The notes: generated by a model from the letters alone, not told the origin. Positions 25,678 through 35,604 are shown, counted from the stretch's first letter. The stretch: DNA of 64,000 bases from Marinobacter halotolerans (GCF_008795985.1 NZ_VMHP01000001.1:744001-808000); one strand, 5' to 3'. Translations and numbers: made by a program.

Positions 25678-27561
25678 TCATCCACTGGCCTGGCGATCAC
25701 CCCCGGTTTCAATATCCAGCAATGACTCGACATCGCTGGCCTCAAGCGTTTCTTCTTCAAACAGTGTATTCGCTAATTTTTCCAACTGTTCACGGTTCTC
25801 TTTGAGTCGCTTGTTCACCTCTTTCTCGATATCGGTGATCAGTTTTCTGACCTCGTCATCAACCTTCTCAGCGGTTGCCTCGCTATACTCGCGCTCCCGG
25901 GAGATCTCGTGGCCAAGGAAGACTTCTTCCTGACTCGAACTGACGGACATGGGGCCAATGGCCTCGCTCATGCCCCAACGAGCGACCATGCGGCGAGCCA
26001 GTTTGGTCGCCTGTTCTATATCATTCTCGGCGCCACTACTGACCTCATTGAAGATTAGCTGCTCCGACGCCCGGCCGCCGAGCATGACTGCAATTCTGTC
26101 CCGGGCATAGCTGGCCGTCATGTTCAGGCGATCCTCGTCCGGCGCCTGTTCGGTGAGGCCCAGGGCCTGGCCACGGGGAATAATCGTCACCTTCTCCAGC
26201 GGGTCGGCCTTGGGGAACAGCAGCGCCGTTAGCGCATGGCCGGATTCGTGGAAAGCAATCACTTTTTTCTCGTCATCGCTGAGGTTCTGCTCACGCTCGG
26301 CCCCCATAATGACCTTATCCCGGGCCATGTCGAAATGCTTCATGGCAACCAGCTTGCTCTCTTCGCGACCTGCAAACAGCGCAGCCTCGTTGGCAAGGTT
26401 TTCCAGGTCGGCGCCGGCAAAGCCGACGGTTCTGCGGGCCACCGCTTCCAGATCCACGTCCTCTTCCATGGGAATGGCTTTGGTGTGAATTTCCAGAATC
26501 TTCTTCCGTGCCTTTCTGTGCGGCCGGTCCAGGGTAACTTTCCGGTCGAAACGACCCGGGCGCATCAGCGCCGGATCCAGAACGTCCGGCCGGTTGGTGG
26601 CCGCAATCACCACCACGGTTTCGTGGGGCGAGAAGCCGTCCATCTCGGAGAGGATCTGGTTCAGCGTCTGCTCCCGCTCGTCGTGGCCGCCACCCACACC
26701 GGCGCCGCGGGAACGGCCGATGGCGTCCAGCTCATCAATGAAAATAATGGAAGGCGAAGCCTTGCGGGCTTCCTCAAACATATCCCGCACGCGGGAGGCG
26801 CCGACGCCCACGAACATTTCAATGAACTCGGACCCGGAAATGGAGAAAAAAGGCACATCGGCTTCACCGGCAACTGCTCTTGCCATCAGGGTTTTACCGG
26901 TGCCGGGAGAACCCACCATCAGCAGCCCGCGGGGGAGTTTGGCGCCCAGGCGCTGGTAGTAGTCCGGATGTTTGAGGTAATCGACAATTTCCGCCAGGTC
27001 CTTTTTGGCGTTGTCCGCACCGGCAATATCCGCAAACGTTTTACCGGGCTCATCCCGGGAAAACCGTTTGGCTTTGGACTTACCCATACTGAACAGGCCG
27101 CCACCCTGCTGACCGCCCATCTGTTTTTGCATGCGCTGCCAGAAAAATACAAACAGGCCGATCAGAAGCAACCAGGGAAGAAAGTTGACCACCAGACGCG
27201 ACAATATATCCGGACCGGATTCCTTCGCAGTAATGGCTACACCGTTTTTCTCCAGCAAGTCCAGGATACGGGTGTCGCCAACCTCGGGGATATAGGTGCG
27301 GAAGACCTGCCTGCCCGAGGCGTTTGCCGAATCTCCCGCGGACTTCATGGTCCCCGTTACCTGGTGCCCCTCGATCGTCACTTCCGCCACCTGGCCGGAG
27401 GTGACATTCTTTTTGAACTCGTTGTAAGTCAGGTCCTGTGAACCCGCCTGGGAAAACAGTTCAATGGCATAGAAAACCGCAAAGCCCAGCAAAAGGGCGT
27501 TTAGTACCCGTACCCATTGGGGTGGCTGCGGTGACTGGGATGTTTGAGTCTCACCCTTCAT
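25678..27561 (-). CDS. ftsH: ATP-dependent zinc metalloprotease FtsH (paralog in a fatty-acid operon)
   Basis: A 627-residue membrane AAA protease. It has two transmembrane helices (about residues 19-38 and 115-135) flanking a periplasmic domain, then an AAA module with Walker A (GSPGTGKT, Lys223), Walker B ([11 protein letters not shown]) and SRH ([19 protein letters not shown]), then the zinc protease motif HESGH (His438, His442). Members degrade misfolded membrane proteins and regulators such as LpxC. The start at 27561 (AGGGG upstream) gives the canonical N-terminus. It overlaps the fadJ-like gene by 11 bp, and brkB starts 2 bp after its stop. It is not next to ftsJ/folP, the usual housekeeping context, so it may be an additional copy. 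Confidence 0.93.
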   Translation of the reverse strand: MKGETQTSQSPQPPQWVRVLNALLLGFAVFYAIELFSQAGSQDLTYNEFKKNVTSGQVAEVTIEGHQVTGTMKSAGDSANASGRQVFRTYIPEVGDTRILDLLEKNGVAITAKESGPDILSRLVVNFLPWLLLIGLFVFFWQRMQKQMGGQQGGGLFSMGKSKAKRFSRDEPGKTFADIAGADNAKKDLAEIVDYLKHPDYYQRLGAKLPRGLLMVGSPGTGKTLMARAVAGEADVPFFSISGSEFIEMFVGVGASRVRDMFEEARKASPSIIFIDELDAIGRSRGAGVGGGHDEREQTLNQILSEMDGFSPHETVVVIAATNRPDVLDPALMRPGRFDRKVTLDRPHRKARKKILEIHTKAIPMEEDVDLEAVARRTVGFAGADLENLANEAALFAGREESKLVAMKHFDMARDKVIMGAEREQNLSDDEKKVIAFHESGHALTALLFPKADPLEKVTIIPRGQALGLTEQAPDEDRLNMTASYARDRIAVMLGGRASEQLIFNEVSSGAENDIEQATKLARRMVARWGMSEAIGPMSVSSSQEEVFLGHEISREREYSEATAEKVDDEVRKLITDIEKEVNKRLKENREQLEKLANTLFEEETLEASDVESLLDIETGGDRQASG

Positions 27562-29659
27562 GTGACCACCCCTGGTCCGCCCTGAACCGGTCGCCATATT
27601 TGTCAGCCAGCGTGGCCAGTGACTTCCGGACAGAGTCAAAGCCACGATGGTGGGCATAGTTCATAGGGCCACCCCGGAAGGGGGCAAAGCCGGTCCCGAA
27701 GATCATGGCGCCGTCTGTCAGGGTTTCATCTTCGATCACGCCCTCACGCAGGCACGCCATGCAGGCATTCAGCATGGGCAGCAGAAGCCTGTCCAGGGTG
27801 TCGTCCGGGGCCGGCTCTGTCTTGTCCTGCTTGTCGGCCTTGCCTTTCTTCCACTGATACAGGCCCTCTCCGGACTTTTTGCCCAGCTTGCCGTCTTCAA
27901 CCTTCTGCCGAAGCCAATCCGGGGCGGGCGGCATACCCGTGTCCAGGCGCTCGCGCAGCATCTCGGCTACGCTGAGGCAGATGTCCAGCCCGACCTGGTC
28001 AGCCAGCTCTATCGGCCCCATGGGCATGCCGAACTCTTCTGCCACCCGGTCGATGCTTTCAGGGGCAACGCCTTCATCCAGCATGACCATTGCTTCCACC
28101 AGATAGGGCGTCAGCGCCCGGTTGACCAGGAAGCCCGGCGCGGTATTGACCGGGGCTGGCAACCGGTCAATCTGGCCGACAAAGACTCTGGCACGCTCCA
28201 GCACTTTTTCATCGGCTTTGTCGTGCCTCACCACCTCGACCAGTGGCATCAGGGCAACCGGATTGAAGAAATGCAGGCCCACCAGGCGTTTCGGATCCTT
28301 TAGCTCCTCACCCAGAGTTTCCAGAGGAATACTGGAGGTGTTGGTGGCCAGGATGGCGCCCTTTTTGAGCCTGGGCTCTGCGTCTTCGTAGACCTTCCGC
28401 TTGATGTCTACCTTCTCCGGCACTGCCTCAATCACCACATCGGCCTGTTCAACACCCTGGTTGGCAAAATCCGGTGTCAGCCGATCCAGAATGTCCCGAC
28501 GCTGGGATTCTGAGCGATGTTTCTTCTCACACAGGTCGGACAATTTCCCGACGGCTTCCGCCAGTTTGTCCGCCTCCATATCAAACAGGGTGACGTTCAT
28601 TCCCTGGAAGGCGCACCAGCCGGCAATGTCCGCGCCCATTTCGCCAGCACCGACGACATGTACATGTTTGACCGGTTCTGCCTTGTTGCGGGTCAGGCCC
28701 TTCATTTTTTCCCGCAGGAAGAACACCTTGACCAGGTTGCGGGAGGTGTCGGTCATCATCAGCCTGGCAAACGAGGCGATCTCCGCCTTGCGCATGGATG
28801 GACCAGAGTCCCCTCCGAACTGCTCCCACAATTGGATCAGCGCCTCCGGGGCAGGATAATGCTGTGGCGGTGCCTTTTTGGCCGTCTGCGAACGCATCTG
28901 CCGGGCTTCCAGCTGCCTGGCCGGCTTGGTGGAAAGCACCCGACCCCGAAGGCCATGGCTGCTTTTGTCGATGTCCCCCACTATCGCAGCCTGAACGGCC
29001 GCATCCACGTGGCGTTCCTCAATCACCTGATCCACCAGCCCCAGCTTTTTTGCCTTGAAATGGGGGATCGTCTTGCCGGTCAGCATCAGGGTCATGGCCT
29101 CTATAGGGTCCACCAGGTCGGTAAACCGGTCGGTGCCGCCAAGGCCGGGGTGAAGACCCAGTTGCACTTCGGGGAATCCAAATTTGGCCCCCGCAATGGC
29201 AAGCCGGTAATCACAGGCCAGGGCCAGCTCCAGGCCGCCCCCGAGGCAGGAGCCGTGGATCACTGCGATAGTGGGAAACGACAGTGCCTCAAACCGGTCA
29301 ACCACGTCGTGGGCGGCGGTAAGCTTGTTCACTACATCCGACTCTGACTTGAGCTCGGAAAATTCGGATATGTCCGCGCCAAGGCAAAAGCCTGTGGGCT
29401 TGGTGGACCGCACTACCAGGGCTCTCGGCGGCTTGCTCTCAAGCTCCCCGACAATGTCTCCGAGCTCTTCAAGGACGCCGGCAGAGAGTACGTTGGCGCC
29501 GGCATCCTTCTTGTCAAAGATCAGCCATGCAACGTCGCTGTTGTCCCGTGCCAGGTGCCAGTGCTGCCAGTTTCCCGCATCCTTTGTGGTGTCGGTTTTT
29601 TCAAACGGGCCCCGGGCCATTTCACGGCTACTCAGGGCTTTCAGAATATGACCTGTCAT
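27551..29659 (-). CDS. fadJ: Multifunctional fatty-acid oxidation protein (enoyl-CoA hydratase/3-hydroxyacyl-CoA dehydrogenase)
   Basis: A 702-residue two-part beta-oxidation enzyme. The crotonase domain (about 20-200) has the oxyanion segment HGSCLGGGLELALACDYR and catalytic-Glu regions (FPEVQLGLHPGLGGTDR). The 3-hydroxyacyl-CoA dehydrogenase domain (about 325-610) begins with the NAD-binding VGAGEMGADIAGW and includes the HFFNPVALMPLVEVV motif. The C-terminal dehydrogenase repeat contains YAHHRGFDSV. A strong GGAGG precedes the ATG. The thiolase gene lies upstream in the same direction with a 63-bp gap, and ftsH overlaps the 3' end. The symbol follows the fadI-fadJ order; FadB-type naming is possible. 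Confidence 0.88.
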   Translation of the reverse strand: MTGHILKALSSREMARGPFEKTDTTKDAGNWQHWHLARDNSDVAWLIFDKKDAGANVLSAGVLEELGDIVGELESKPPRALVVRSTKPTGFCLGADISEFSELKSESDVVNKLTAAHDVVDRFEALSFPTIAVIHGSCLGGGLELALACDYRLAIAGAKFGFPEVQLGLHPGLGGTDRFTDLVDPIEAMTLMLTGKTIPHFKAKKLGLVDQVIEERHVDAAVQAAIVGDIDKSSHGLRGRVLSTKPARQLEARQMRSQTAKKAPPQHYPAPEALIQLWEQFGGDSGPSMRKAEIASFARLMMTDTSRNLVKVFFLREKMKGLTRNKAEPVKHVHVVGAGEMGADIAGWCAFQGMNVTLFDMEADKLAEAVGKLSDLCEKKHRSESQRRDILDRLTPDFANQGVEQADVVIEAVPEKVDIKRKVYEDAEPRLKKGAILATNTSSIPLETLGEELKDPKRLVGLHFFNPVALMPLVEVVRHDKADEKVLERARVFVGQIDRLPAPVNTAPGFLVNRALTPYLVEAMVMLDEGVAPESIDRVAEEFGMPMGPIELADQVGLDICLSVAEMLRERLDTGMPPAPDWLRQKVEDGKLGKKSGEGLYQWKKGKADKQDKTEPAPDDTLDRLLLPMLNACMACLREGVIEDETLTDGAMIFGTGFAPFRGGPMNYAHHRGFDSVRKSLATLADKYGDRFRADQGWSHEG

Positions 29660-29722
29660 GATTGCCTCCAGAATCCTTTGGCTAAAGCTTGGTTACTAAG
29701 CGCGGCAGTGTTCTCGAAGGTG

Positions 29723-31063
29723 TTAAACCGCCTCGATCAGCATCGCTCCGGACTGGCCGCCACCAATGCATTCGGTGGCAATGCCCCGCTTCACACCTTT
29801 TCTGTGCAGGGCGTTCATCAAGTGCAGAACGATCCGGTTTCCGCTGGTGCCGACCGGGTGGCCGATGGCCACGGCACCGCCATCAACATTCAGGCGCTCG
29901 GGGTCAAGTTTCCCCATGGGCTTATCCAGCCCCAGGGCTACCTTGCAGAATTCCGGGTCGTCCCAGGCTTTCGTACAGGCCAACACCTGGGCGGCAAACG
30001 CTTCGTTGATTTCCCACAGGTCGATATCGTTAAGTCCTGCGCTGTGTCGTTTCAGCAACGCGGTGGAACTGAGCACCGGGCCAAGCCCCATTATCTTGGG
30101 GTCCAGGGCGGACCACTCACTGTCTATAAGGACTGCCTTAGGCTTAAGGCCGTACTTCTTCACGGCCTCCTCGGAGGCCAGAACCATCCAGGAAGCACCG
30201 TCCGTTACCTGTGAACTGTTACCGGGCGTCACCTGCCCATAAGGCGGTTCAAAGGCCGCCTTGAGCTTGGCGAGGGCTTCGGCGGACGTATCCGCGCGGA
30301 CACCGTCATCGCGCTGGAACAGCTCGCCTTCTGGCGATACCGCTGGCACAACCTCGTCGTCCAACCAGCCCTCTTCCTGGGCACGCGCAAGGCGCTGATG
30401 GCTGGAAACGGCGTACTCGTCCGCCTCCTGCCGGGTAATGTTGAACTGCTGAGCCAGGACCTCTGCCGTCTGGCCCATGCTCAGTCCGACAATAGGATCG
30501 GTCAGACCTTTTTCCAGACTTATTTCCGGCTTGAACTGCTTCGCACTGAACTGTGCCAGCTGGCTGGCATAATCCTGAGGAGACGAGGCTGCATTCAGTC
30601 CCGCCAGCCATTCCACTGCCTCACTCTGAAGCATCATTGGGGCATGGCTGAGGGCCTCGGTGCCCCCGGCCAGAATCAGATCACTGTCGCCATCGCGAAT
30701 GTATTTGAAAGCCGTATCAATGGACTGCATGCCAGAGCCACAGTTGATCTGTACCGTGAAGGCTGGCATTGCCTCGCCCATTCCCAGGCGAAGGGCGGCA
30801 ATTCGTGCCGGGTTCATTTCCTCCGGGACCACGTTGACGCAACCCAGAATCACCTGATCATAGGCCTCTGCAGGAATTGGCTGGCGCATCAGTAACGGGC
30901 GACCACACTGAACCGCCAGATCTACTGGCGAGAAGGGTCCAGGACGGCCCCTGGCCTTGAGAAACGGTGTGCGCGCGCCATCCACAAGATAAACCTTGCG
31001 CGCTGCCGAAGCCCGCTTCGGGGATGTATTGTTGGGTGTCTTTTTCGAGTTGCTTCCGGCCAT
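29723..31063 (-). CDS. fadI: Acetyl-CoA C-acyltransferase (3-ketoacyl-CoA thiolase, FadI-like)
   Basis: A 446-residue thiolase. The active-site Cys lies in the NCGSGMQSID segment (residue about 115), and the C-terminal motifs GGAVAIGHPVGTSG and ATECIGGGQSGAML supply the His and Cys of the second active-site loop. It cleaves 3-ketoacyl-CoA to acetyl-CoA and the shortened acyl-CoA. The length fits FadI (about 436) better than FadA (about 390). An AGGGGGG site lies upstream of the ATG. It is first in a fadI-fadJ-ftsH-brkB run, so the fatty-acid enzymes are probably transcribed with the protease. Confidence 0.9.
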   Translation of the reverse strand: MAGSNSKKTPNNTSPKRASAARKVYLVDGARTPFLKARGRPGPFSPVDLAVQCGRPLLMRQPIPAEAYDQVILGCVNVVPEEMNPARIAALRLGMGEAMPAFTVQINCGSGMQSIDTAFKYIRDGDSDLILAGGTEALSHAPMMLQSEAVEWLAGLNAASSPQDYASQLAQFSAKQFKPEISLEKGLTDPIVGLSMGQTAEVLAQQFNITRQEADEYAVSSHQRLARAQEEGWLDDEVVPAVSPEGELFQRDDGVRADTSAEALAKLKAAFEPPYGQVTPGNSSQVTDGASWMVLASEEAVKKYGLKPKAVLIDSEWSALDPKIMGLGPVLSSTALLKRHSAGLNDIDLWEINEAFAAQVLACTKAWDDPEFCKVALGLDKPMGKLDPERLNVDGGAVAIGHPVGTSGNRIVLHLMNALHRKGVKRGIATECIGGGQSGAMLIEAV

Positions 31064-31278
31064 GGGTCTATCCCCCCTCTTCCAATCCTGAAGTTCGAAA
31101 AGTTTTCAGAAAGGACGCCAACCTTCACCAGCGCCTTCCTTTACCGTGGACTCAATATCAGAGGTTTCAAGGGCACATTCGTTGAAACAGCGGTTGAAAT
31201 ATATCTTTTAATACCTCAGCTTTATATCTCTAAACCAACCAAACCCGAGACGGGAGATGCAATGAGAGGAGGACGCGT

Positions 31279-32184
31279 ATGTCACGCCCCCAAGACCAGT
31301 TCCCAACCCGCCTGGAACGCAAGCTGGGCATGTTCGAGCGATTGGATCCGGTAGTACACACGCCAGAGGAGCGTATCGGAGAAGGCCCGCTTTCCGCCGA
31401 CCAGGTGCGTGAATTCGATGAGAGAGGGTTTCTGTTTTTCGATTCCTTTTTTTCAAAGGATGAAATGGACAAATTCATCCAGGAACTGAAAGATTATGAG
31501 CAGGACGAGGACCTTAAGCTATCTGAAGGCACTATCCTGGAGCCGGGAAAGGAAGAAATCCGTTCCATCTTCGGCATCCACGAGATTTCCGAAAGGTTTG
31601 ACCGGCTCACCCGGGATCAGCACCTGCTCGATTGTGTGCGTCAATTGCTGGACAGCGAAGTCTATATCCACCAGTCGCGGATCAACTACAAACCTGGCTT
31701 TAAAGGGAAAGGCTTCAACTGGCATTCGGATTTCGAAACCTGGCATAGTGAAGACGGCATGCCGCGGATGCGGTGTCTGAGCTGTTCGATCGTGATGACG
31801 GATAACACCGAGTTCAACGGCCCGCTGATGCTGATTCCCGGCTCGCAGAAGTACTTCATCCCCTGTGTGGGTCGCACGCCGGAAAACAATTACAAGGAAT
31901 CCCTGAAGACCCAGAACCTGGGTGTGCCGGATGCTGCCAGCCTGACTAAACTGATGGACGAGAACTCGATCGAGGCACCGAAAGGACCGCCAGGCTCGCT
32001 GATCATCTTCGAATGCAACACCCTGCATGGCTCCAACATCAATATGTCGTGCTGGCCCCGGAGCAACTTGTTCTTCGTCTACAACAGCGTCCATAACACG
32101 CTGGAAGAGCCTTTCTGCGGCAACAAGCCGAGGCCCGAGTTTCTCGCCAACAGGACAAACTGGGCCCCGCTCAAACCGGTATGA
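31279..32184 (+). CDS. ectD: Ectoine hydroxylase
   Basis: A 301-residue Fe(II)/2-oxoglutarate-dependent dioxygenase that converts ectoine to 5-hydroxyectoine, a heat and salt protectant. The length and sequence fit EctD: the signature region contains the iron ligands His149 and Asp151 (FNWHSDFETWH) and His250 (TLHGSN), with the substrate-binding MRCLSCSIVMTDNTEFNG stretch between. A strong AGGAGG lies before the ATG. It is a lone gene here: ectABC is not in the window. The 215-bp upstream gap (31064-31278) is AT-richer and contains TTGAAA repeats that may be promoter -35 elements, but I do not define one. It converges with the GST gene. Confidence 0.93.
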   Translation: MSRPQDQFPTRLERKLGMFERLDPVVHTPEERIGEGPLSADQVREFDERGFLFFDSFFSKDEMDKFIQELKDYEQDEDLKLSEGTILEPGKEEIRSIFGIHEISERFDRLTRDQHLLDCVRQLLDSEVYIHQSRINYKPGFKGKGFNWHSDFETWHSEDGMPRMRCLSCSIVMTDNTEFNGPLMLIPGSQKYFIPCVGRTPENNYKESLKTQNLGVPDAASLTKLMDENSIEAPKGPPGSLIIFECNTLHGSNINMSCWPRSNLFFVYNSVHNTLEEPFCGNKPRPEFLANRTNWAPLKPV

Positions 32185-32189
32185 CCTGC

Positions 32190-32906
32190 TCAGGGCAGTA
32201 CGCTGCCGCCGCCTGCCGGCCCCTTGAAAGGGGCCCGGTCAGCGGTATCCTGCTTTTGCTCGTCATTCGGGATCTCCATTCCCTGTTCGACCGCCGGCCG
32301 CTCACCCACGCGCTTTAACCAGTCGCGAAGCGGTTTCAGACCGGCGACTGCCTCGGCATCCTCATTCGCCAGCTCATCAACCGCGTTTCTGGCCCAGGCG
32401 TAGCTGGCCACATCGGCAATGCTGTAATCAGCGCCGCCCAGATAGGGAACCTCGCCCAGCCGCCCGTTCATCACCTCAAGCAGCCGCAGAGACTCCTCCC
32501 GGTAACGCTTGATACCAATATCACTTTTGACCGGTGCCGCATTCTTGAACCAATGCCACTGCCCCACCATGGGTCCGAGATGGCCCATCTGGAAAAACAA
32601 CCAACCCAGAACCTCGGTGCGTGCCTCGCCAGAAGCCGGTAACAGACGGCCGGTTTTTTCAGCCAGATAGATCAGGATATTACCGGATTCGAATACCCGT
32701 CTTGGCCCACCATCAGCGCCCTCAGCATCATGGTCGACCAGGGCGGGAATCTTGCCGTTGGGGCTAATCTTCCGGAACTCCGGATCATGCTGTTCGCCTT
32801 TGCTGATATCCACGGCGGTCACGCGGTAAGGGAGTCCTGACTCCTCCAGCATAATCGACGCCTTTTGTCCGTTCGGCGTGCTCCAGGTGTATAGATCAAG
32901 CATCAT
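32190..32906 (-). CDS. Glutathione S-transferase family protein (YghU/YfcG-like)
   Basis: A 238-residue GST. The thioredoxin-like N-terminal domain begins with LYTWSTPNGQKASIMLEE, and the Asn in the TPNG motif is the glutathione-activating position in the Nu-class YfcG/YghU group. The cis-Pro/SNAIL region (FRKISPNGKIPALVDHD) and the helical C-terminal domain (DYSIADVASYAWARN) follow. These enzymes act as disulfide-bond reductases and peroxidases. It is the last gene of a BCCT-Usp-GST run on the minus strand (27-bp gap to usp). A hairpin at 32218-32235 lies inside its C-terminal coding region. Confidence 0.88.
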   Translation of the reverse strand: MMLDLYTWSTPNGQKASIMLEESGLPYRVTAVDISKGEQHDPEFRKISPNGKIPALVDHDAEGADGGPRRVFESGNILIYLAEKTGRLLPASGEARTEVLGWLFFQMGHLGPMVGQWHWFKNAAPVKSDIGIKRYREESLRLLEVMNGRLGEVPYLGGADYSIADVASYAWARNAVDELANEDAEAVAGLKPLRDWLKRVGERPAVEQGMEIPNDEQKQDTADRAPFKGPAGGGSVLP

Positions 32907-32933
32907 GATTCCGTCCTCCTTTTATCTTGGCAT

Positions 32934-33395
32934 TCAGTTGGTCTCTTCCGGTGTTTCCGGCCCCGATCTATCCAACGACGGCAGCACCAGTACGGGGCAC
33001 GGCGCATTCACCGAAACATACTCCACGGTTGCCCGGCGCAAGGGCCAGTGGCCGCTGCTTCCCCGGGACACCAGCAAGAGCAGGTCAGCGCCCAGTTGAC
33101 CTGCCAGACCTACCAATTTTTCACCGGCACTGCCTGCCACGACATGCAGATTCGCGGTGCGGTTCATGGGCAGGTATTTCCGCACCAACAGATCCAGGAC
33201 CTCCCGGACCTCGGCCTCCTTCTCTTCCGGGGCTTCTTCCGTTACATGGGGGAAGAAGCCTCCACCACCGGGGCTATAGGCGCTGGCCAGGTGCAAGTCA
33301 CCGTCCTCGTCGAGGAGGTCCATGGCAGCCTCAATGGCACGCTTGCCCTCGCCGTCGTCGTGAGGATCAATGGCGATCAACAGTTTCCGATACAT
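32934..33395 (-). CDS. Universal stress protein (UspA family)
   Basis: A 153-residue single-domain Usp. The N-terminal strand KLLIAIDPHDDGEGKRAIEAA and the C-terminal nucleotide-binding loop GADLLLLVSRGSSGHWPL followed by a PCPVLVLP strand match ATP-binding Usp proteins. Its start lies inside the last 29 bp of the BCCT carrier gene, so it is coupled to the transporter. This mirrors TeaD, a Usp encoded with an ectoine transporter in Halomonas that modulates uptake; here the carrier is a BCCT type, so the same regulatory idea is an inference. Confidence 0.82.
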   Translation of the reverse strand: MYRKLLIAIDPHDDGEGKRAIEAAMDLLDEDGDLHLASAYSPGGGGFFPHVTEEAPEEKEAEVREVLDLLVRKYLPMNRTANLHVVAGSAGEKLVGLAGQLGADLLLLVSRGSSGHWPLRRATVEYVSVNAPCPVLVLPSLDRSGPETPEETN

Positions 33396-34986
33396 TCTGA
33401 CTCTCCTGTCTGGTTTCTGAGGTAGCTTCCACCTCCGGAAAGGCCCGCCCCCGGACCAGCTCGTCCATGCTGTAGCCGCGATAATCCGCGCGCAGGGCCC
33501 GAATAAGTGCGACTGCCATAAAAACTAGCAGAATACAGAATGGCAGCCCTAATGAGGTGATCACGTTCTGCAGGGCATCCAGGCCACCAGCCAATAGCAG
33601 AGTGGCCGCAATGATGCCCTGTGCCGCCGCCCAGAAGAGCCTCTGGCGTACCAGAGAAGGCTGGTCATCGCGGCGGGTCAGCATGTCGATCACCAACGAG
33701 GCGGAGTCGGATGAGGTGGTAAAGAAGATCACGATAATCACCACGCTGAGCGCAGAAGCCAGATCGGCCAGGGGAAAGGCTTCCAGAAAGGCAAAAATCG
33801 CCACTGAGGGATCCTTCTGGACCTGCTCGGCAAGGGCAACCTGACCGCCCATTTCCACCTGGATGGCGGATAAGCCGAAGATTCCGAACCACACCAGGGT
33901 GAACGCCGTAGGGGCAAACAGCACACCGGCGACAAACTCCCGGATGGTGCGGCCGCGGGAGATCCGGGCGATGAAGATACCGACATAGGGCGCCCAGGAG
34001 ATGGTCCAGGCCCAGTAGAAGAGCGTCCACTGGCGCTGCCAGTCGGTCTCGGTGAACGTCTGGGTCCAGAACGCCAGCCAGGGCAGCGCATGGAGGTAAT
34101 CACCCACGCTCTGGACCATGCCCTCCGCTATAAAGACAGTCGGCCCCACTGCCAGCACAAATAGCAGCAGAATCATGGCCAGCACGATATTGAGCTGGGA
34201 CAGCCGGCGCACCCCCTTATCCAGCCCTAGCGCCACTGAGGTGGCGGCGATGCTGGTGATAACCGCAATCAGACCAACCTGGACCAGGCCGGTGGACGGT
34301 ATGCCAAACAGGTAATTCAGGCCACTGTTCAACTGCAGGGTTCCCAGCCCGAGGGAGGTGGCCACACCAAACAGGGTGCCGAGCACCGCAATGACATCCA
34401 CCGCCCAGCCCCATGGACCGAAGGCGCGCTCCCCGAGGATCGGAAAAAACAGGCTGCTGATGCGCATGGGAAGATTGTGCCGGTAGGCAAAGTAGCCAAT
34501 GGCAAGCCCTGGCAGGGCGAAAATGGTCCAGGTATGCAGGCCAAAGTGGTAAAGCGCGACCGTCATGGCATCGCTGGCGGCTTGCTCTGAACCGGGCTGC
34601 ACACCATCAAAGGGCGGAGCGGCAAAATGGGAGACCGGCTCGGCGACCCCCCAGAACATCAGGATGGTTCCGATGCCGGCGGCAAACAGCATGGTGAACC
34701 AGGTCAGGTTGGAATAATCGGGCCGGCTGTCATCCGCACCCAGCCGAATGTTGCCATAGCGGCTGACCGCCAGGCCAAGCAGAAACACCAGCAAAGAGGT
34801 AACCGAAAGGATATAGAACCAGCCGAGGTTCCGGGCCACCCAGCCGGTAAGCCACCCGAAACTCTCGGCTACCGCCTGGTCAAACGGGACCGCCAGGGCG
34901 ACAAAAAAAGCAGCAATACCCGCCGAGGTGAAAAATACCCCCGGAATGGTCTGTAATCCCAACCGGTGTTGCAGCCGCTCCAGCAC
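33367..34986 (-). CDS. BCCT-family betaine/choline/carnitine transporter
   Basis: A 539-residue, 12-helix secondary carrier. The family signatures are AAGIGTILMFWGVAEPVSHF (residues about 100-119) in the glycine-rich stretch and the Trp-rich TM8 segment WTLFYWAWTISWAPYVG, followed by the GRTIREFVAGV loop. It imports compatible solutes such as glycine betaine, ectoine or choline using a sodium or proton gradient. The neighbouring ectoine hydroxylase and coupled Usp support an osmolyte substrate. There is no long C-terminal regulatory tail of the BetP type. The exact solute cannot be read from sequence. Confidence 0.88.
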   Translation of the reverse strand: MLERLQHRLGLQTIPGVFFTSAGIAAFFVALAVPFDQAVAESFGWLTGWVARNLGWFYILSVTSLLVFLLGLAVSRYGNIRLGADDSRPDYSNLTWFTMLFAAGIGTILMFWGVAEPVSHFAAPPFDGVQPGSEQAASDAMTVALYHFGLHTWTIFALPGLAIGYFAYRHNLPMRISSLFFPILGERAFGPWGWAVDVIAVLGTLFGVATSLGLGTLQLNSGLNYLFGIPSTGLVQVGLIAVITSIAATSVALGLDKGVRRLSQLNIVLAMILLLFVLAVGPTVFIAEGMVQSVGDYLHALPWLAFWTQTFTETDWQRQWTLFYWAWTISWAPYVGIFIARISRGRTIREFVAGVLFAPTAFTLVWFGIFGLSAIQVEMGGQVALAEQVQKDPSVAIFAFLEAFPLADLASALSVVIIVIFFTTSSDSASLVIDMLTRRDDQPSLVRQRLFWAAAQGIIAATLLLAGGLDALQNVITSLGLPFCILLVFMAVALIRALRADYRGYSMDELVRGRAFPEVEATSETRQESQNVSETVDRH

Positions 34987-35064
34987 ACGAGCCTCCGTTT
35001 CTTCCTGAATAGTCTGCGAGAGGCCTTACGCTACCACAGGTACCCGTTGGCTGCGGGACAGAGG

Positions 35065-35550
35065 TCAATTCTGATTCAGCTGCTGGTGCTTCAGCATCTG
35101 TTCCATCATAAGTTGCATCTGATCCATCCGGTTTTCCATCATCTGCAAACGCTGCCCGCTATCCATTCCGGGGCCGCCGGTCTGATTTCCCTGGGCATTA
35201 CCGGGCTGCTTCTTGCCCTGGCTATTCATCATGCCCGGGTTGTTGCCCATCATTCCCTGGCCATTACCCATCATACCGGGCCCCATCATGCCGCCCTGCA
35301 TCATGTCCATGTGCTGTTGCATGGCCTCCATGTGCTCCTGCATCAGCCGCTGGCGCTCCTGCGGCGAGCTGGCCTTGGGTACCTGCTGCATCATGGACTG
35401 CATTTGCGTCATGTTTTCATGCATCTGCTGCATCTGTTCCTGATTCATCATCCCGCCGCGGGGCATTTGGCCGGGATTGCCTTGCGCAAAAGCCCAGGCC
35501 GGCGCTGCCACTAGAACGGAACACGCAACTAAACGATTAAATCTGTTCAT
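35065..35550 (-). CDS. Secreted Met/Gln-rich protein of the metal-resistance block
   Basis: A 161-residue protein with a signal peptide (LVAAPAWAFAQ) and then extreme Met, Gln and Gly content: many MMQQ, QMHENM and GMMGN stretches and a C-terminal helix with MDQMQLMMEQM. Met-rich segments of this type bind Cu(I) in periplasmic copper proteins. I do not know a named family. It lies alone on the minus strand about 2.5 kb from the copB end of the copper genes, with CTGAATC-type repeats in its upstream region that also occur at the copper operon promoter. A role in copper handling is inferred from composition and context. Confidence 0.6.
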   Translation of the reverse strand: MNRFNRLVACSVLVAAPAWAFAQGNPGQMPRGGMMNQEQMQQMHENMTQMQSMMQQVPKASSPQERQRLMQEHMEAMQQHMDMMQGGMMGPGMMGNGQGMMGNNPGMMNSQGKKQPGNAQGNQTGGPGMDSGQRLQMMENRMDQMQLMMEQMLKHQQLNQN

Positions 35551-35604
35551 GAAATACTCCTTGTCGGCTGCATGTATCTACATCATTTTCAGTAAAGACC
35601 ATAA

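Noticed and set aside
26236..27441. A 401-residue plus-strand frame inside ftsH
   Set aside because: It is a shadow of the GC-rich ftsH codons; no start site or domain is recognisable, and FtsH motifs are complete on the minus strand.
32218..32235. GGCCCCTT/AAGGGGCC hairpin as a terminator for ectD
   Set aside because: It lies inside the GST coding end and has no T-run, so it was only mentioned in the GST entry.
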